From NCBI GenBank assembly GCA_013115125.1, contig JABANN010000570.1:1-20780 (forward strand): a DNA stretch of 20,780 nucleotides, given 5' to 3'. Shown one piece after another: positions 1 through 10,046 of this stretch. The notes below the pieces were generated by a model that was not told the origin of the DNA, did not search any database, and saw only the letters and a list, made by a program, of their open reading frames with translations. Every line of letters begins with the position of its first letter. Position 1 is the stretch's first letter. This DNA is from Perkinsus olseni (Eukaryota; Perkinsozoa; Perkinsida). Position numbers and translations under genes: made by a program.

Positions 1-33
1 CACCATTATCAGGGTTCGCGGGTAATTTTTTCC

Positions 34-65
34 GATTCACCATTTTCAGGATTCACCATTTTCAT
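34..65. repeat. 16-bp tandem duplication
   Basis: Two adjacent 16-bp units (34-49 and 50-65) read GATTCACCATTTTCA plus one differing last base. A partial, diverged third copy (CACCATTATCAG) lies at 1-12. The stretch is AT-richer than the rest of the window and sits 230 bp upstream of the ammonium transporter start. It may be the tail of an upstream transcription unit or a small promoter repeat. No function can be read from it. Confidence 0.7.
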
Positions 66-298
66 GGACAACCCAACCCTCTTACATGAGCCGTTACCGG
101 AGCCAAGCCGAATGCGCATCCAGGGGCGTTTCGTGGTCTGCAATTTCGCGCGCCCTAGATTCCCTCGGCTATGTTAGTAGTTATTCATGTGGTTTAAGGC
201 GCTCACGAGATCTACAATACGCTGGTATTCAGTTGACCTTGATTCCGTTCGTACACTGGGGAATGTACTAAAGTTTCTGATAGTTGCTTTCCCCCACT
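66..298 (+). promoter_or_regulatory. Upstream region of the ammonium transporter
   Basis: These 233 bases lie between the tandem repeat and the transporter ATG. They hold only short open frames with no recognisable protein, and no clear TATA or CCAAT element. If the gene is trans-spliced, the spliced-leader acceptor should be here; pyrimidine-rich TTGCTTTCCCCCACT directly precedes the ATG but has no AG at its end. The assignment as 5' UTR/promoter rests only on position. Confidence 0.35.
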
Positions 299-1837
299 AT
301 GGATCCACTGCTTTGGAAGCTCGCCGTTCTGGCACTCTTCACGATCGATGTTATCCCAGCGACATCCGGTGGGTCCAGCGTTGATCAGAGAATCCTCGAG
401 CTGGAAGAGAAAACTGCCAAACTCGAAAGGCTTCTCGAAGCTTCCACCTCCGCTACTCGCAGAGCCCTCGACGACGGCCCCACCGTTAACGGTCTCGCTG
501 ATTCCACCGATACTATCTGGCTCATAGTGTGCGGTGCTCTGGTGATGCTCATGCAGTTCGGCTTCGCGGCTTTGGAGTCAGGCTCCGTCAGGGCCGGCAA
601 TGTCCAGAATATTTTACTCAAGAACCTGCTTGACGTGTCAGTCGGTACCCTGTGTTGGTGGGCATTCGGATTCGCCATCGCTTACGGCGTTGGTGACGCT
701 CACGGCTTCTTCGGCAACGGACTGTACGAGTACAAGGATGGCAGCTCTGCCCCGTCACCTGGCGAGTATGCCTTTAAAGACTGGTTCTTCCAGTGGGCAT
801 TCTGTGCCACCGCTGCGACTATTGTTTCAGGTGGCGTCGCTGAGCGTGTGCGCTCAAGCAGCTATTTCGTCTATTCGGCCGTGATGAGCGCCTTCATCTA
901 CCCTGCGGTAGTTCAGTTCACCTGGAGTGGTGATGGATGGCTCTCAACCTCCTTCGACTCCCCTTACTACGATTTTGCTGGTAGCGGTATAGTCCACCTT
1001 ACGGGTGGTATCGGAGCTCTGACCGGCGCTCTCATCCTCGGCCCGCGCTGTGGTCGCTTCAACAGCGATTACGATCAGAGCGAGTTCCATCCACATTCGA
1101 TCCCCCTGATCGTCCTCGGCACATTCGTACTGTGGTTTGGTTGGTTCGGCTTCAACGCTGGTTCTACCCTTGCTATGCGCTCTAGCGAGGATGCTTGGGT
1201 GGCCTCTTTGGCTGCTGTGAATACTGCTCTGGCCGCGGCAGCTGGGGGCTTCGTAACCTTTCTGATACGTTTTATCTTCGTAAAGAAGTACGACGTTGTC
1301 GGTGTCTGCAACGGAATCCTCGCTGGCCTGGTCTCGATCACTGCTGGCTGCGCTAATGTTGTACCGGGCAGCGCCATTTGCATCGCCACGATCGGAGCTG
1401 TTGTTTATCAGTTCGCTTCTTGGAGCATCCAGAAACTGAAGATTGACGATCCAATCGACGCCTTCGCGGTGCATGGGGCTTGTGGCATTTGGGGCGTCCT
1501 TGCTGCTCCTCTGTGGGATTTCTATTCGGGATTCGACGAGTTCAGCGCTTCGCCGATCGTCTCTGTCGGCTATCAATTTGGTATCCAGCTTTTGGGTGTG
1601 GTCGTGATAATCTCCTTCGTTGGTACTAGCAGTGCCGTCATATTCGGGCTGATGCGCCTCTTCAAGATTTTCCGCATAGAGGAGCACCATGAGATGGCTG
1701 GAGCGGATGCTGCCAAGCATTACCATGCCCAAGCCTACAGACTATCTCCAGTTATGTCGAAGGAGTCTATGATCACTGGTGGCTCTGGAATCGAGGCTGG
1801 TGACATATCCTTCGGCGGTTGTGAGCAAGGAAAGTAA
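299..1837 (+). CDS. Ammonium transporter (Amt/Mep/Rh family, AMT1-like), intronless
   Basis: Channel-like carrier of ammonium across the plasma or a vacuolar membrane. The 512-residue product is typical in length for eukaryotic AMT1. Residues 1-25 look like a signal peptide (MDPLLWKLAVLALFTIDVIP), followed by a short charged helix (about 28-48). The first membrane segment is at about 72-95 and includes FGFAALESGSVRAGN, a strong AMT1 signature. Pore histidines are visible as H233 in GSGIVHLTGG and H392 in DAFAVHGACGIWG, the twin-His pair of AmtB-type channels; the family motif GALILGPRCGRF follows at about 243-254. About ten to eleven membrane segments are apparent, ending near residue 455, with a cytosolic tail of about 55 residues. 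The start is the first in-frame ATG; upstream in-frame sequence has none. There are no introns across 1.5 kb, unlike most neighbours, which may mean a cDNA-derived (retroposed) gene. Confidence 0.95.
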   Translation: MDPLLWKLAVLALFTIDVIPATSGGSSVDQRILELEEKTAKLERLLEASTSATRRALDDGPTVNGLADSTDTIWLIVCGALVMLMQFGFAALESGSVRAGNVQNILLKNLLDVSVGTLCWWAFGFAIAYGVGDAHGFFGNGLYEYKDGSSAPSPGEYAFKDWFFQWAFCATAATIVSGGVAERVRSSSYFVYSAVMSAFIYPAVVQFTWSGDGWLSTSFDSPYYDFAGSGIVHLTGGIGALTGALILGPRCGRFNSDYDQSEFHPHSIPLIVLGTFVLWFGWFGFNAGSTLAMRSSEDAWVASLAAVNTALAAAAGGFVTFLIRFIFVKKYDVVGVCNGILAGLVSITAGCANVVPGSAICIATIGAVVYQFASWSIQKLKIDDPIDAFAVHGACGIWGVLAAPLWDFYSGFDEFSASPIVSVGYQFGIQLLGVVVIISFVGTSSAVIFGLMRLFKIFRIEEHHEMAGADAAKHYHAQAYRLSPVMSKESMITGGSGIEAGDISFGGCEQGK

Positions 1838-3165
1838 TTTGAGGTTTTCAGAAGATTATTAGAGCTGTCATACGTCTATTGGATGGCTACGGTACTTTTG
1901 TGACGTATATGGTTTCATTTGAGTCTTGATGAGGCCAGCGGAATTTTCTCCGTAGCCTGTATATTTTCGTCCCCGTCCTAATGATGCTCCTCTCCCTCCG
2001 GGTGAGATGATTTTGCCAAGCATCATTTGCAACTATTTCTGGTAATGGGCTACGTACCCAGCGAGATGATTTGTGAGCGTCGATTGAGTCAGTCGCTGAG
2101 ACAGCGAGATGTCCTTGAAGTGGTAGTTAGATGTCGGAGGTCGAGTGATGTCTCTCATAGATAGTCTATTTGGTCAACCGTGGCTCGTACGGGTTACGGA
2201 CTAGATTGAATTATGTCATTTGGTGATGACCAAGGCTTTGTGTTTTCTAGTTAGCGGAGGGGGTACCGTCAACCATGTCCTGATCTTCGAGTTGCTGAAG
2301 TTGTGCGCACGGAATGGATGGCCCCCGGGAAGTCGCCAGCCAACTAGACGTTAAGAACGTTTAGTACGATGCTCTCCAGGTGCATCACTCGGCGCCCGGA
2401 GTAATACTGTTGAAATGCAATGTGGTTGGTTGGATTGGGGGCTGCAGCTCACGAAGTTGTGCAGTGATGAAGAAAAAAGACTGAAAAGGGAAAGAATTGG
2501 GGGTATGCCGCACGTATGCCCAGGTGGTCCGAGGGAAATTCCCGCAAGGAAGCTTCGCAGCTGCATCTCGATGTGTTAGACTTCTATCCAACTCGTGTGC
2601 TCATCGTGTGCTCATCGTGTGCTCATCGTGTGCTGCGGCGTGTACTCGGCCGCATCATCATCAGAGTGGTTCGTCTGTCCAGTGTCTCCTTCATTCGATT
2701 TTTCGCTGATTGTTATGAGGAAGACACGTCACAGCGAGAAGCGGGTCCTCATCTCCTATCGTTGTTCACTTGCTTTCTTCTCCGTTCTGTGCCCCGCCGA
2801 GTCGACTTCCCCCACTGGCCTTCTTATTGTCATTTCAATCGCTTGGCGATGCAAGTAGGGCTGAGCCTCAGTGAACAGAGTAATCTGACTCCGCAACGAA
2901 GTGCAGCAAGTCGGCGTGAGCAGTCTATCGTCGCTACTTCGCGAGCGTCATATCATGTCTCGTGGAGACGTGCGTCACTCTTTATCGCGGGAGGTGTAGG
3001 ACTCCGCTTGTGTAAGACTCCGCTCCCTTTAAGTGTAGGAGGGATGCAGTCAAAATCACACAATCATCTGATGACAGCTGAGATATAACATCACGTTGCA
3101 TCACAGCGCAACTGCTGCACATCACCAGCCCAGCCGGCCTGTGACCTCGTTGTTGCCTTGTCACG
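1838..3165. other. Non-coding stretch downstream of the transporter
   Basis: About 1.3 kb without a gene I can support. Open frames of 60-190 codons occur on both strands at 2350-3090, but they overlap one another, lack domain-like composition and show no consistent splice structure. The first 200 bases are probably the transporter's 3' UTR. The stretch contains the 11-bp tandem repeat described separately. No tRNA, snRNA or other RNA gene was recognised. Confidence 0.5.
2593..2634. repeat. 11-bp tandem repeat, 3.8 copies
   Basis: The unit TCGTGTGCTCA is repeated head to tail at 2593-2603, 2604-2614 and 2615-2625, with a partial copy at 2626-2634. The full copies are identical, so the expansion is recent or under correction. 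It lies in sequence without a supported gene. Confidence 0.9.
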
Positions 3166-3346
3166 CACACCACCAGTGCCGTACTCAGGGGTGGGCAAAT
3201 CGGGCACTTGTCCAGGGGCCCCGAAAGGACTCCCACTCGGAAAGGGCCCGAGGTGGGACCGCCTCCGCCCGACGGGGGGCCTGTGTGCTCGATTTGCCCA
3301 GGGCCCGAGCTTTCGAAAAAATCGAGAATACGGCACTGCACACCAC
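3166..3346. mobile_element. hAT-type MITE with 8-bp target-site duplication
   Basis: The element body is 3174-3338 (165 bp). Its ends are inverted repeats: the left end starts CAGTGCCGTACTCAGGGG, and the right end read on the other strand starts CAGTGCCGTATTCTCG. A second inner inverted block, GGGCAAATCGGGCAC against GGGCAAATCGAGCAC, strengthens the match. The direct repeat CACACCAC flanks it exactly on both sides (3166-3173 and 3339-3346). An 8-bp duplication and CAGTG...-type ends are the known marks of hAT transposons. It is far too short to encode a transposase, so it is a non-autonomous copy moved in trans. The perfect target duplication suggests a young insertion, though the ends have diverged a little from each other. 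Confidence 0.85.
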
Positions 3347-3718
3347 CTAATCACCCTGTTGAACGTGTTTTGAGGTTTGGGTGGGCGAGAGGAGACGGGA
3401 GAAGGCAGAAGTGTCCTCTCACCTTCAACAGCAAGGCCGGATACGGTATTCATAATATCCCTCATGACACTGCTCTCGGAGGCGAAAAATCCGAGCGCGA
3501 GCAGCTCTTCACAGCCGAGCAAAGACGCCAGGCCTGGGCCGTGTGGTTGCCGTGGCCGCCACGGCGTGGCGTGGGGCGTGTCTTAAGATTTCCGTGTACT
3601 TCGTTCCCCTCACTCGCTCGTGTTACGCCTCTTCCGGTTATTCGCGAAAGATGAGACGCGAACTCGAAAATAACCGAGAGTGGTTTAACTACTGAGAACT
3701 CAAAGCGATAGTATTGAA
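3347..3718. other. Non-coding spacer after the MITE
   Basis: These 372 bases separate the MITE from the stop codon of the methyltransferase gene on the minus strand. Short overlapping open frames are present on both strands, none with recognisable protein features. The part nearest 3718 is presumably that gene's 3' UTR. I see no poly(A) signal, RNA gene or repeat worth naming. Confidence 0.4.
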
Positions 3719-5157
3719 TCAAAGAACCTTATGTATTCGGGCAATGAACAGCCCACCAGCATCGACCCGAGCCAGATCATTGTCTGCAGGGTCGAACCTG
3801 CACGCACAAACAGCATCAGCCTCATCCTTCATGGCAGCCCGGCAAGGCACCGTGTAGAGGTCGAAGGGAAGCGGAGTGAGTACAGCGGAATCTCTCTCCT
3901 TCAGTAGGTACTCGACGATGCTCTCGTCTTGCCTCCTCGCCATGCTACAAGTTGAGTACACCATAGTTCCACCGGGTTTGAGAGCCTCAAAAGCAGCCAT
4001 GATGAGACCACGCTGAAGAGACTCCAACTCGTCGAGATTGCCGAGCCAAGGCATGGGGTGGCCGCGGCCGTCTTGTTGCTGCCAGAAGCCGACCACACCC
4101 GAGCTGTTCCCCCCTGGTGCTTCTAAATGCTTTAGCATATGCTTCACACTCCCATCGTGGGTACACTCCGCGTCGCATAAAACGTAGTCCCAACTGCCCG
4201 CCTGGAGGGTTGTGGTCTCCACGGAGGCCTCTGACGGAGAACCTCGCCGTTGCCGTTTGCGTCCTCGTGATTTCCTCTTCGCTATTGTGAGCCTCTCCAT
4301 AGGTTTATTGCAGATGTATCGGGCGTCACCATGATAAAGCTCAACGTCGTGAGAACCATATTTGGTAAGAAGGCTACGGCACACCATCAACCTCTCACGC
4401 TTTATATCGACCCCCGCCACACGGCTGCCCCTACACAGCTCCGACAGCATGAGCAACTTCGTGCCAGGGGCGCAGCAGAGATCAAGAACGGCCGAACCTG
4501 GCTCGGGGCCATGCTCCCCTAGTAGGGCGAACACGGCGGATGCACTGGAGACGTCAAGACCGAAAAGCCGACCTGTAAGAAGACGGCCGTCGGGGTTTGG
4601 CAAGAGCGTGAGATTGGCTACCGTCCTTGTACGAGCTCAGCCGGCTCATCTGCGTGTCCGCAGGTATCGAGAAGAACTTTGGACCCGACCCGAAGCGGGT
4701 GGCGGTGAGAGGCTCCAGCCACTCTATCGGAGTGACACTGCGCGGTGCCTTGTCGGTACCTGTTGAGAACCACAGGCACGCACAGGGGATACGACAAGAG
4801 AATAGATCGACAGTGATGATGATCATTTACCGACGGTGGACCACAGCTACGGCTCCCCACTAAGATGGGTTTTAGACCTACCCTCTGACAAGTTCCCATC
4901 TTCAGCCTGTTGTACTTCCTTCTGTAATTCCTCCTCTATACTCGGTCCGTCGAAGCGTTGTCTTACAGTCCTCACAGTAGGTTGACGAGTGGGGCCTGAA
5001 GGGGCCCGGAAATTGTAGCGCTTGACCGACTGTGTGATACACCAATGGAATCACTACCGTAGATCCGTAGCGGGATTTGGTTGTCCCAGAGGAACTGTTC
5101 GATTTCGGGCGGGAATCGGAACTCCTGCCTGGCTGCTGATGCTGCTGTTGTGGTCAT
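3719..5157 (-). CDS. NOL1/NOP2/SUN-family RNA cytosine-5 methyltransferase, 4 exons
   Basis: AdoMet-dependent methylation of cytosine C5 in tRNA or rRNA. Model in transcript order: 5157-5058, 4995-4882, 4759-4622, 4572-3719; introns of 62, 122 and 49 nt begin GTAG and end in CAG. Every junction keeps frame, giving 401 residues. The N-terminal part (FPPEIEQFLWDNQIP, later PIEWLEP and FFSIP) matches the usual pre-domain of the family. The junction YKDG/RLFGLDVSS restores the family motif before the fold. Motif I is VLDLCCAPGTK (about 144-154). Motif IV reads DAECTHDGS instead of the common D-P-C, keeping its cysteine. The catalytic-cysteine motif VI is YSTCS, and the end GGLFIARIHKV is typical. 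The start is the first ATG in frame with exon 1. A block of basic residues (KRKSRGRKRQRR) inside the catalytic domain could be a nuclear signal. Substrate is unknown. Confidence 0.88.
3785..3802 (-). other. T-arm-like hairpin inside the methyltransferase coding sequence
   Basis: TGCAGG, then GTTCGA-like loop bases, then CCTGCA form a perfect 6-bp stem with a 6-nt loop; read on the minus strand the loop is TTCGAC. It resembles a tRNA T-arm, whose loop has 7 nt, one more than here. It encodes C-R-F-D-P-A near the C-terminus, so chance under coding constraint is possible. Confidence 0.35.
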
Positions 5158-5432
5158 TCGGTGTGTTTGGCAGGGGCCGGATATGGCGAAGTGGCACAAC
5201 CGCACCAGCCTAGCGTGAAAGCGCTACACCCCGACGCAGCCCTAACGACGCATCACCCCGACGCAACACAATGACTTAGCAACGTCGGAGGGCAACCACG
5301 GGCATGACACGGACATGAAGCCAGCAAGCTCGACAGATTCCCCTAACTCTCCTTAGCCAGGTCCCAGTAGAGGCCTACTCGATGCGAACCTGTATGGAGC
5401 GAGCAGGTGTGACTACTGACGAGGAAGCTGGC
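5158..5432. other. Spacer upstream of the methyltransferase
   Basis: A 275-bp stretch between two minus-strand genes, so it should hold the methyltransferase promoter and the 3' UTR of the next gene. It contains an imperfect duplicated phrase, CACCCCGACGCA, at about 5229 and 5252. No other element was recognised. Confidence 0.4.
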
Positions 5433-6423
5433 CTACGCATCGACACGAACGCCACAGCCGACCTTCCACACTTCATCGTCTTCAAAACCCGACCGGCGGC
5501 AGCGACCTGCTATCACGGATGGGATCGCTGTAAGGCAACCCATGCTCACCCCGCGATGATGACGGCGACTGCCTCGTAGTGGGCTGGTGGCCAGGCTGGA
5601 GCGAAGCTGATGGACGGGCGAGCAGTGGGCCCTTCGACGGCATGTAGACCTCAGCGGTAGCAGCCATATGCTCACGGTAAGCCTGCATCGGGTAGCAGCA
5701 CAGCCATCGACTTCGCAGGGTGTCATCATTGCACACCTGAGAGTAGCTCTCCCCAACGCCCCTGCGCAGATGGGCTTGCCGACAGACCCTGGGTGGTCGG
5801 AGGTTCTGAAGTCGAAGTCATCACAGAGGGGCCTTGGTGGAGACTTACAGCCTGAGGACGGGTCGTTCGGCCAGTGCTGGGTTGAACGACGTTTAATAGT
5901 CGTAGCAGAGATTTTCCTCTATCACGAGCACTGAGAACCGAGACCATAAGGATCTTAGGTTGAAGCTTGGAGGATACGGAAGAGGCCAACCTACGTTGCC
6001 ACGGTGCTCGCCGACGTTGAGGGCCGGGAACGAGCGGACTCGAGCGGCCTCCGTTCCCTCCTGCTTGTCTCCCTTGTACAGGTAGAGGTCGATGCCGGCC
6101 GCGATGTTGCTGGCAGCACTGAGGTCTTGTTGTGCACTGCTCGTTGATGCCTGTTAGACTTCTGCGACGGGCGGTCAGGCTGTGAGCTTCGACATGCCGC
6201 CTTCAGCCGAGCCAGATTAAACTCCATCCGCAAATACTCTACTCGGGGATCTTCTGACCCGCTTGGGTCCGCCGAATCAGGAGAGCACCACATGAGCCAT
6301 CGCGGTGATGACCGAAATGAAGAGGCCTAGGGAAGCCTCTTTCCGCTATGGCTTCGACGATGAGTTGAAAGCGATCCGGTCTGTACCTCCCACTATGGTT
6401 GAACACAACAGCTGGTTGGTCCA
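5433..6423 (-). CDS. Unknown protein, at least 5 exons, 5' end unresolved
   Basis: I do not recognise the family. Transcript-order exons: 6423-6243, 6118-5995, 5953-5849, 5805-5550, 5506-5433; introns of 124, 41, 43 and 43 nt. All four junctions keep frame, which is the main support. The product includes RYRPDRFQLIVEAIAERGF, SNIAAGIDLYLYKGDKQEG, ILMVSVLSARDRGKSLL and a charged end GFEDDEVWKV. The first listed exon follows a strong acceptor (TTTTTTGTAG), is entered in phase 1 and contains no ATG, so an upstream exon is missing from the model. Only 54 bases separate it from the stop of the hydrolase gene on the same strand. Possibilities are a tiny first exon, a spliced-leader acceptor with a non-ATG start, or a joint transcript with the upstream gene. 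The 256-nt exon could hide another intron. Confidence 0.6.
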
Positions 6424-6477
6424 CTACAAAAAAGGTAAAGATATGGTACGTCGAGAGGGCCAGAAAGAAGCATAATG

Positions 6478-9114
6478 TTAGTAGCCATGCTGATGGACGG
6501 CATCGTCGAAGATGCGGTCCTTAATGAAGTCTGCTACGTGCATCCAGGTCGTGGAGCTGATGACGGCACTGTAATGGCCGCAATGCCACAGGCAGACATC
6601 CGTGAAGGTGGACGAGTTGCGGAGTGGAGGGTGAGGGTTGGATGGGTCCCGAGAGACAATAAGATCAGTATCTGAGAAGGCCAGGAGTTGATCATGGTGG
6701 CTAGGTAACTCGCCTACCAGCAGCCCGTTTGCCAGTTGTCGAGGCGGTGACGCGGGTCTTGAGGGGGACGTGACTCGCCTGGGCAGGTCCTGAGAAAAAC
6801 CCAACTGCTGGTCCCACTCCTGCGAGATTACCCCTACCCTCCCCTCCGTCGTCGACGACGACTTTACGGAGGCGAGTGCCGGAGAAGGCGTCCCACGCCG
6901 CATGCATGTGCATCCTGTGGAAGGACTTAGCCAGACCAGTCGGATCTGAGCCGAACGAGCTGATCGCATCATTACGACAGACCGCGAGGTTACCTATCCT
7001 GATATCATCGTCGTCATCAATCCCAGTTGCAGTGAGAGGTAGGCTCAGTTCGGCGAGCTTCTCCTCCCCGGGTATTGGTGGATGCCTGACAACGACTGGA
7101 GTCATTTGAGCGTGGCCTCGAACTATCTACTCCTCCTTCCAGTCTTCACCCCACACGGCTGTACAGAAAAGATGCCGAAGCCACACCAAGACCAAAGCGA
7201 GGCTGCTGTACTCCGGCCTGGAGAAGGCGGAACTGCCAAAACAGTCTCCAATACTTCCGCGCCTCAACAATGAGACTACCTGTCTGAGGACCTCGAAATG
7301 GGGGAAGGGGATACCTCGGCAATACGGCGTAGGGGCCCTCTACTCCTGCTGGTGCTGCAACCTACGATAGTGGGCGTTGAGGGCTGCCGGGAAGAGACCC
7401 TTCTTACGATGATGATCATCGTGGATGTCCCTCAGTAATGTGCTGTGCTTCCGATGTAAGGAGAGATGCACCTGAAGGCAGCCGGGTGATGGATGGGTGA
7501 AGAAGGGGGGCTTACTCCGTGACGAAGCTCGGGGGGTATCAATGAAACCACCTTGGCACCATCGAAAGGCGAACAGATGCAGATGACTCCACCGACGGGT
7601 ACTGATAGAGGGAGCATGCTAGACATGGCATGGGTGGAGGAGGAGGCCTACCAGGATCTTCGTTCCCATCTTGAGCCAGCATCCACCCCCGACGGGATCG
7701 GCAGTAGTCCTCACAAATAAGGCCCCCGAGACTGTGGCCGATGAGCACCTAGGAACAGATCACCTCGGATGTCCCACAATGACGCGGATCTGTCTTCACG
7801 CTAACGAATGATCGATGGACCTCGCCTTGCCTTCTCATCTTACGATGTTGTCACGCTTAGCATCGCCACCTAGGCCTCTGAGATGCTCATGAAGTATGGT
7901 TATATACCCATCAACGGTCTCTTCGGGTTGATGGTCGTTCTCGAGCCATCCTCCGGTGTGAAGGTTGATAGAGCTAGTGTGAATTCTGAGAGAACGCAAG
8001 GCGGACTCGAAGGGTGGCAGTGGAGAAGCACTTACCTCCGCTGGGTGGAATGGAGGAGACGAGGGAGGAGGATACGACCGACCATCCACTGGCTGTCGTT
8101 AAAGTCAAGACCGTGTACCTAGGAAAGGCAGCACCGATTACCGCCACCGCCGAAAGGGGATGTTAGATGTTACAAAAACTATGAAGGTTGTGCCTTCACT
8201 AGACTGCTGGTTGGACGATTCACCATTGGTCGTGGACGGCCAAGCACTGTGGTTGATGCTTGCCCTCTCTTTGCCGTGTGACCGACTGAATAGGAGTATG
8301 CTCGCTGTTAGCGCCGTTGAAGTCCCACCTCAGAAGCACTCCGATGAGAGCGGTAGCCATGGCTGGGCAGACGGTGGAGAGTTCGGACCAGATGGATGCA
8401 ACGAGGCATATCTGAGAAGGAGGGTTAGGGAGGACGGTAACGGCTGAGTTGTAGTACCCAGGCGTTAGGTTGCCATTTTGGCACCCAGGACGGGGGATGC
8501 TTTTCCCAAGAGAAAGTTCGTTTGGGAAAGAGAAATAGTAGTGTGCCTGGCAGGGAGATGCTCCTAGTTGAGCGGGTTGAAGTGAGGGAACTACAGTGAA
8601 AACAAAGATGGCCCACTGGATGAAAGAGCCAAAGTAGGCCGAAAGAGGCGTCGCGGAGGCAGAGGGCGAGAAGCCCGGGGACGATGGCTGTGGTGAACTG
8701 ATAAGAATCTGTATCTGAGGGTATGCTGGAGGCCTACTACCTGTACAGGAAGTAATGCCACTTGGGTCAGTAACCAGGAGGACACACAGGCGATGGCAGC
8801 TGGGGCTCTGAAACCAAACGGTAGTGCGGAGCTCCACCCATCTCCCTCCCCCCTTACCCGCAGTATACGTATATTATGGTAGTGGCTGTGACACAGATTA
8901 TGCTGGTAACTGAGGCCGCTCTTGTAAAAGGTGATACCCAGAATGGCATGAGCCACCAAGTGCCTGTATGAACTGTGCAAGAGGGAAGGGATATACTGTC
9001 AGTACCATAAGAGATAAGTAAGCCGCCCAGTACGCACGGCAGTACTCTCAGGAGACCACTCCCTCCATTGAAGAGAAGGCAGAATAGGAGGAAGACGGTC
9101 TCCATGACCCCCAT
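6478..9114 (-). CDS. Multi-spanning membrane protein with C-terminal alpha/beta-hydrolase (lipase-like) domain, 15 exons
   Basis: Probable membrane-bound serine hydrolase of the broad PGAP1/DUF676-like lipase type; substrate unknown. Exons in transcript order: 9114-8858, 8807-8741, 8697-8595, 8546-8458, 8411-8329, 8285-8174, 8118-8036, 7985-7844, 7748-7652, 7601-7516, 7471-7366, 7279-7150, 7085-6838, 6789-6718, 6671-6478. The fourteen introns are 43-95 nt, and all phases agree, giving 622 residues. The first 200 or so residues carry about four or five hydrophobic segments (ETVFLLFCLLF, SIICVTATTIIYVYC, IVPGLLALCL, MATALIGVLL). The hydrolase fold follows: FIVFVHGLDFNDSQW (oxyanion strand), VLIGHSLGGLICEDY (nucleophile serine), VICICSPFDGA, then candidate acid DTDLIVS and histidine in CGHYSAVIS. 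The ATG at 9114 is conservative; the same frame stays open to 9297 with another possible start. Introns 7 and 12 contain T-loop-like motifs. Confidence 0.8.
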
Positions 9115-9786
9115 GGTTATAATAGAGTAATTGCTGACCGATGCAAATACATCATCTTCCGCCCACCGTCGGGGTACTACACCGTCTCGACAACTCCAGA
9201 GGAGTGGCGGCGACTCCCGCTGAACAACAATTCTGATGTGATAACTATGGTTGAATACTAGGCCTTCGCGACGAAGGGGCGGTGCATACGCAGGCACGAA
9301 GTTATCGTGAAGTGAGGGACTACGCTCCGCTCGCTCCGCGATGAGGTGTGTGAAGCCACCTGCCCTATCTCATTCGGATCTGGCATCTTCTATGTACTCG
9401 CGTCCTTGTTGACGACGCTGTGTGTCGACGTGCTGTCTTCATGAGCTGCGCGGCCGCCGGTCGTCACCCTCCTCGATAGCAGGACTACAACGTAGGGAGC
9501 GGTGCGGGTTCGATCCTCCCTCTGCCTTCCTCTTCCTAAGTCGCTTCGTTCATCCCTCGGTCTGCCCGGAGCGGAGAATTCGCCGTGGTCCCACCCCCAG
9601 TCCCCATTACTACCAGCAAATGGCACGTCCCCGGCCGGCGGGCGACAATGCTCTCCCGTCACCGTGGACTCTCTCGCGTTTTCCATCCTCGTCTTAGCGC
9701 TTCGACCCTCACCTGTTCGTATCGCAGTAACTTCTTGAGCCACTTGTGATTCAAAAACGGGGGAACGCGGAGGATTACGGAAAGAG
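9115..9786. other. Possible divergent promoter region with uncertain small exons
   Basis: About 670 bp between the minus-strand hydrolase and plus-strand genes. All three plus frames and one minus frame are open over much of 9400-9740, a sign of composition rather than coding. A convincing GT-AG interval, 9492-9540, begins GTAGGG and ends CTTCCTAAG; splicing it leaves open frames on both sides, so a plus-strand gene ending near 9750 may exist. No domain is recognisable. Confidence 0.3.
9492..9540 (+). other. Candidate short intron with T-loop-like motif
   Basis: A 49-nt GT-AG interval that carries GCGGGTTCGATCCTCC, like the T-arm of a tRNA. The TTCGA begins 17 nt after the donor G. The flanking exons are not secured, so both intron and motif are tentative. 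Confidence 0.3.
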
Positions 9787-10046
9787 ATGGTACCAAGTGC
9801 AAATCCGAATTACGGGAGAAGGCCCCCCTCCCAGAACCCGAGAGGGCATGCTGAGGCCCGATGGCTGTTGGACAAGCAGGAGAATGATGCCGAAGGAAGA
9901 AGATTCGCCGTTCGTTCGCGTGAGTCCCAACGAGTTGGAAATCGTGACAGTTCCTCGGAGTTGAGGAATTTCAAGATTGGTGAAGATTGCAAGTTCATTG
10001 CTCTCTTGTCGGCCGAAGTGTTGTCGTTGCTCCCCTTCCTGTAAGC

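Noticed and set aside
944-1732. Minus-strand open frame of 262 codons opposite the ammonium transporter
   Set aside because: Shadow of a strongly conserved sense gene; its translation shows no protein features.
2516-3088. 190-codon plus-strand frame in the spacer
   Set aside because: It runs through the 11-bp tandem repeat, overlaps several equally long frames, and has no domain-like composition.
5021-5040. 20-nt GT-AG interval that would also keep frame in the NSUN gene
   Set aside because: A 62-nt intron (4996-5057) keeps frame as well, has a better acceptor, and fits the size of the other introns.
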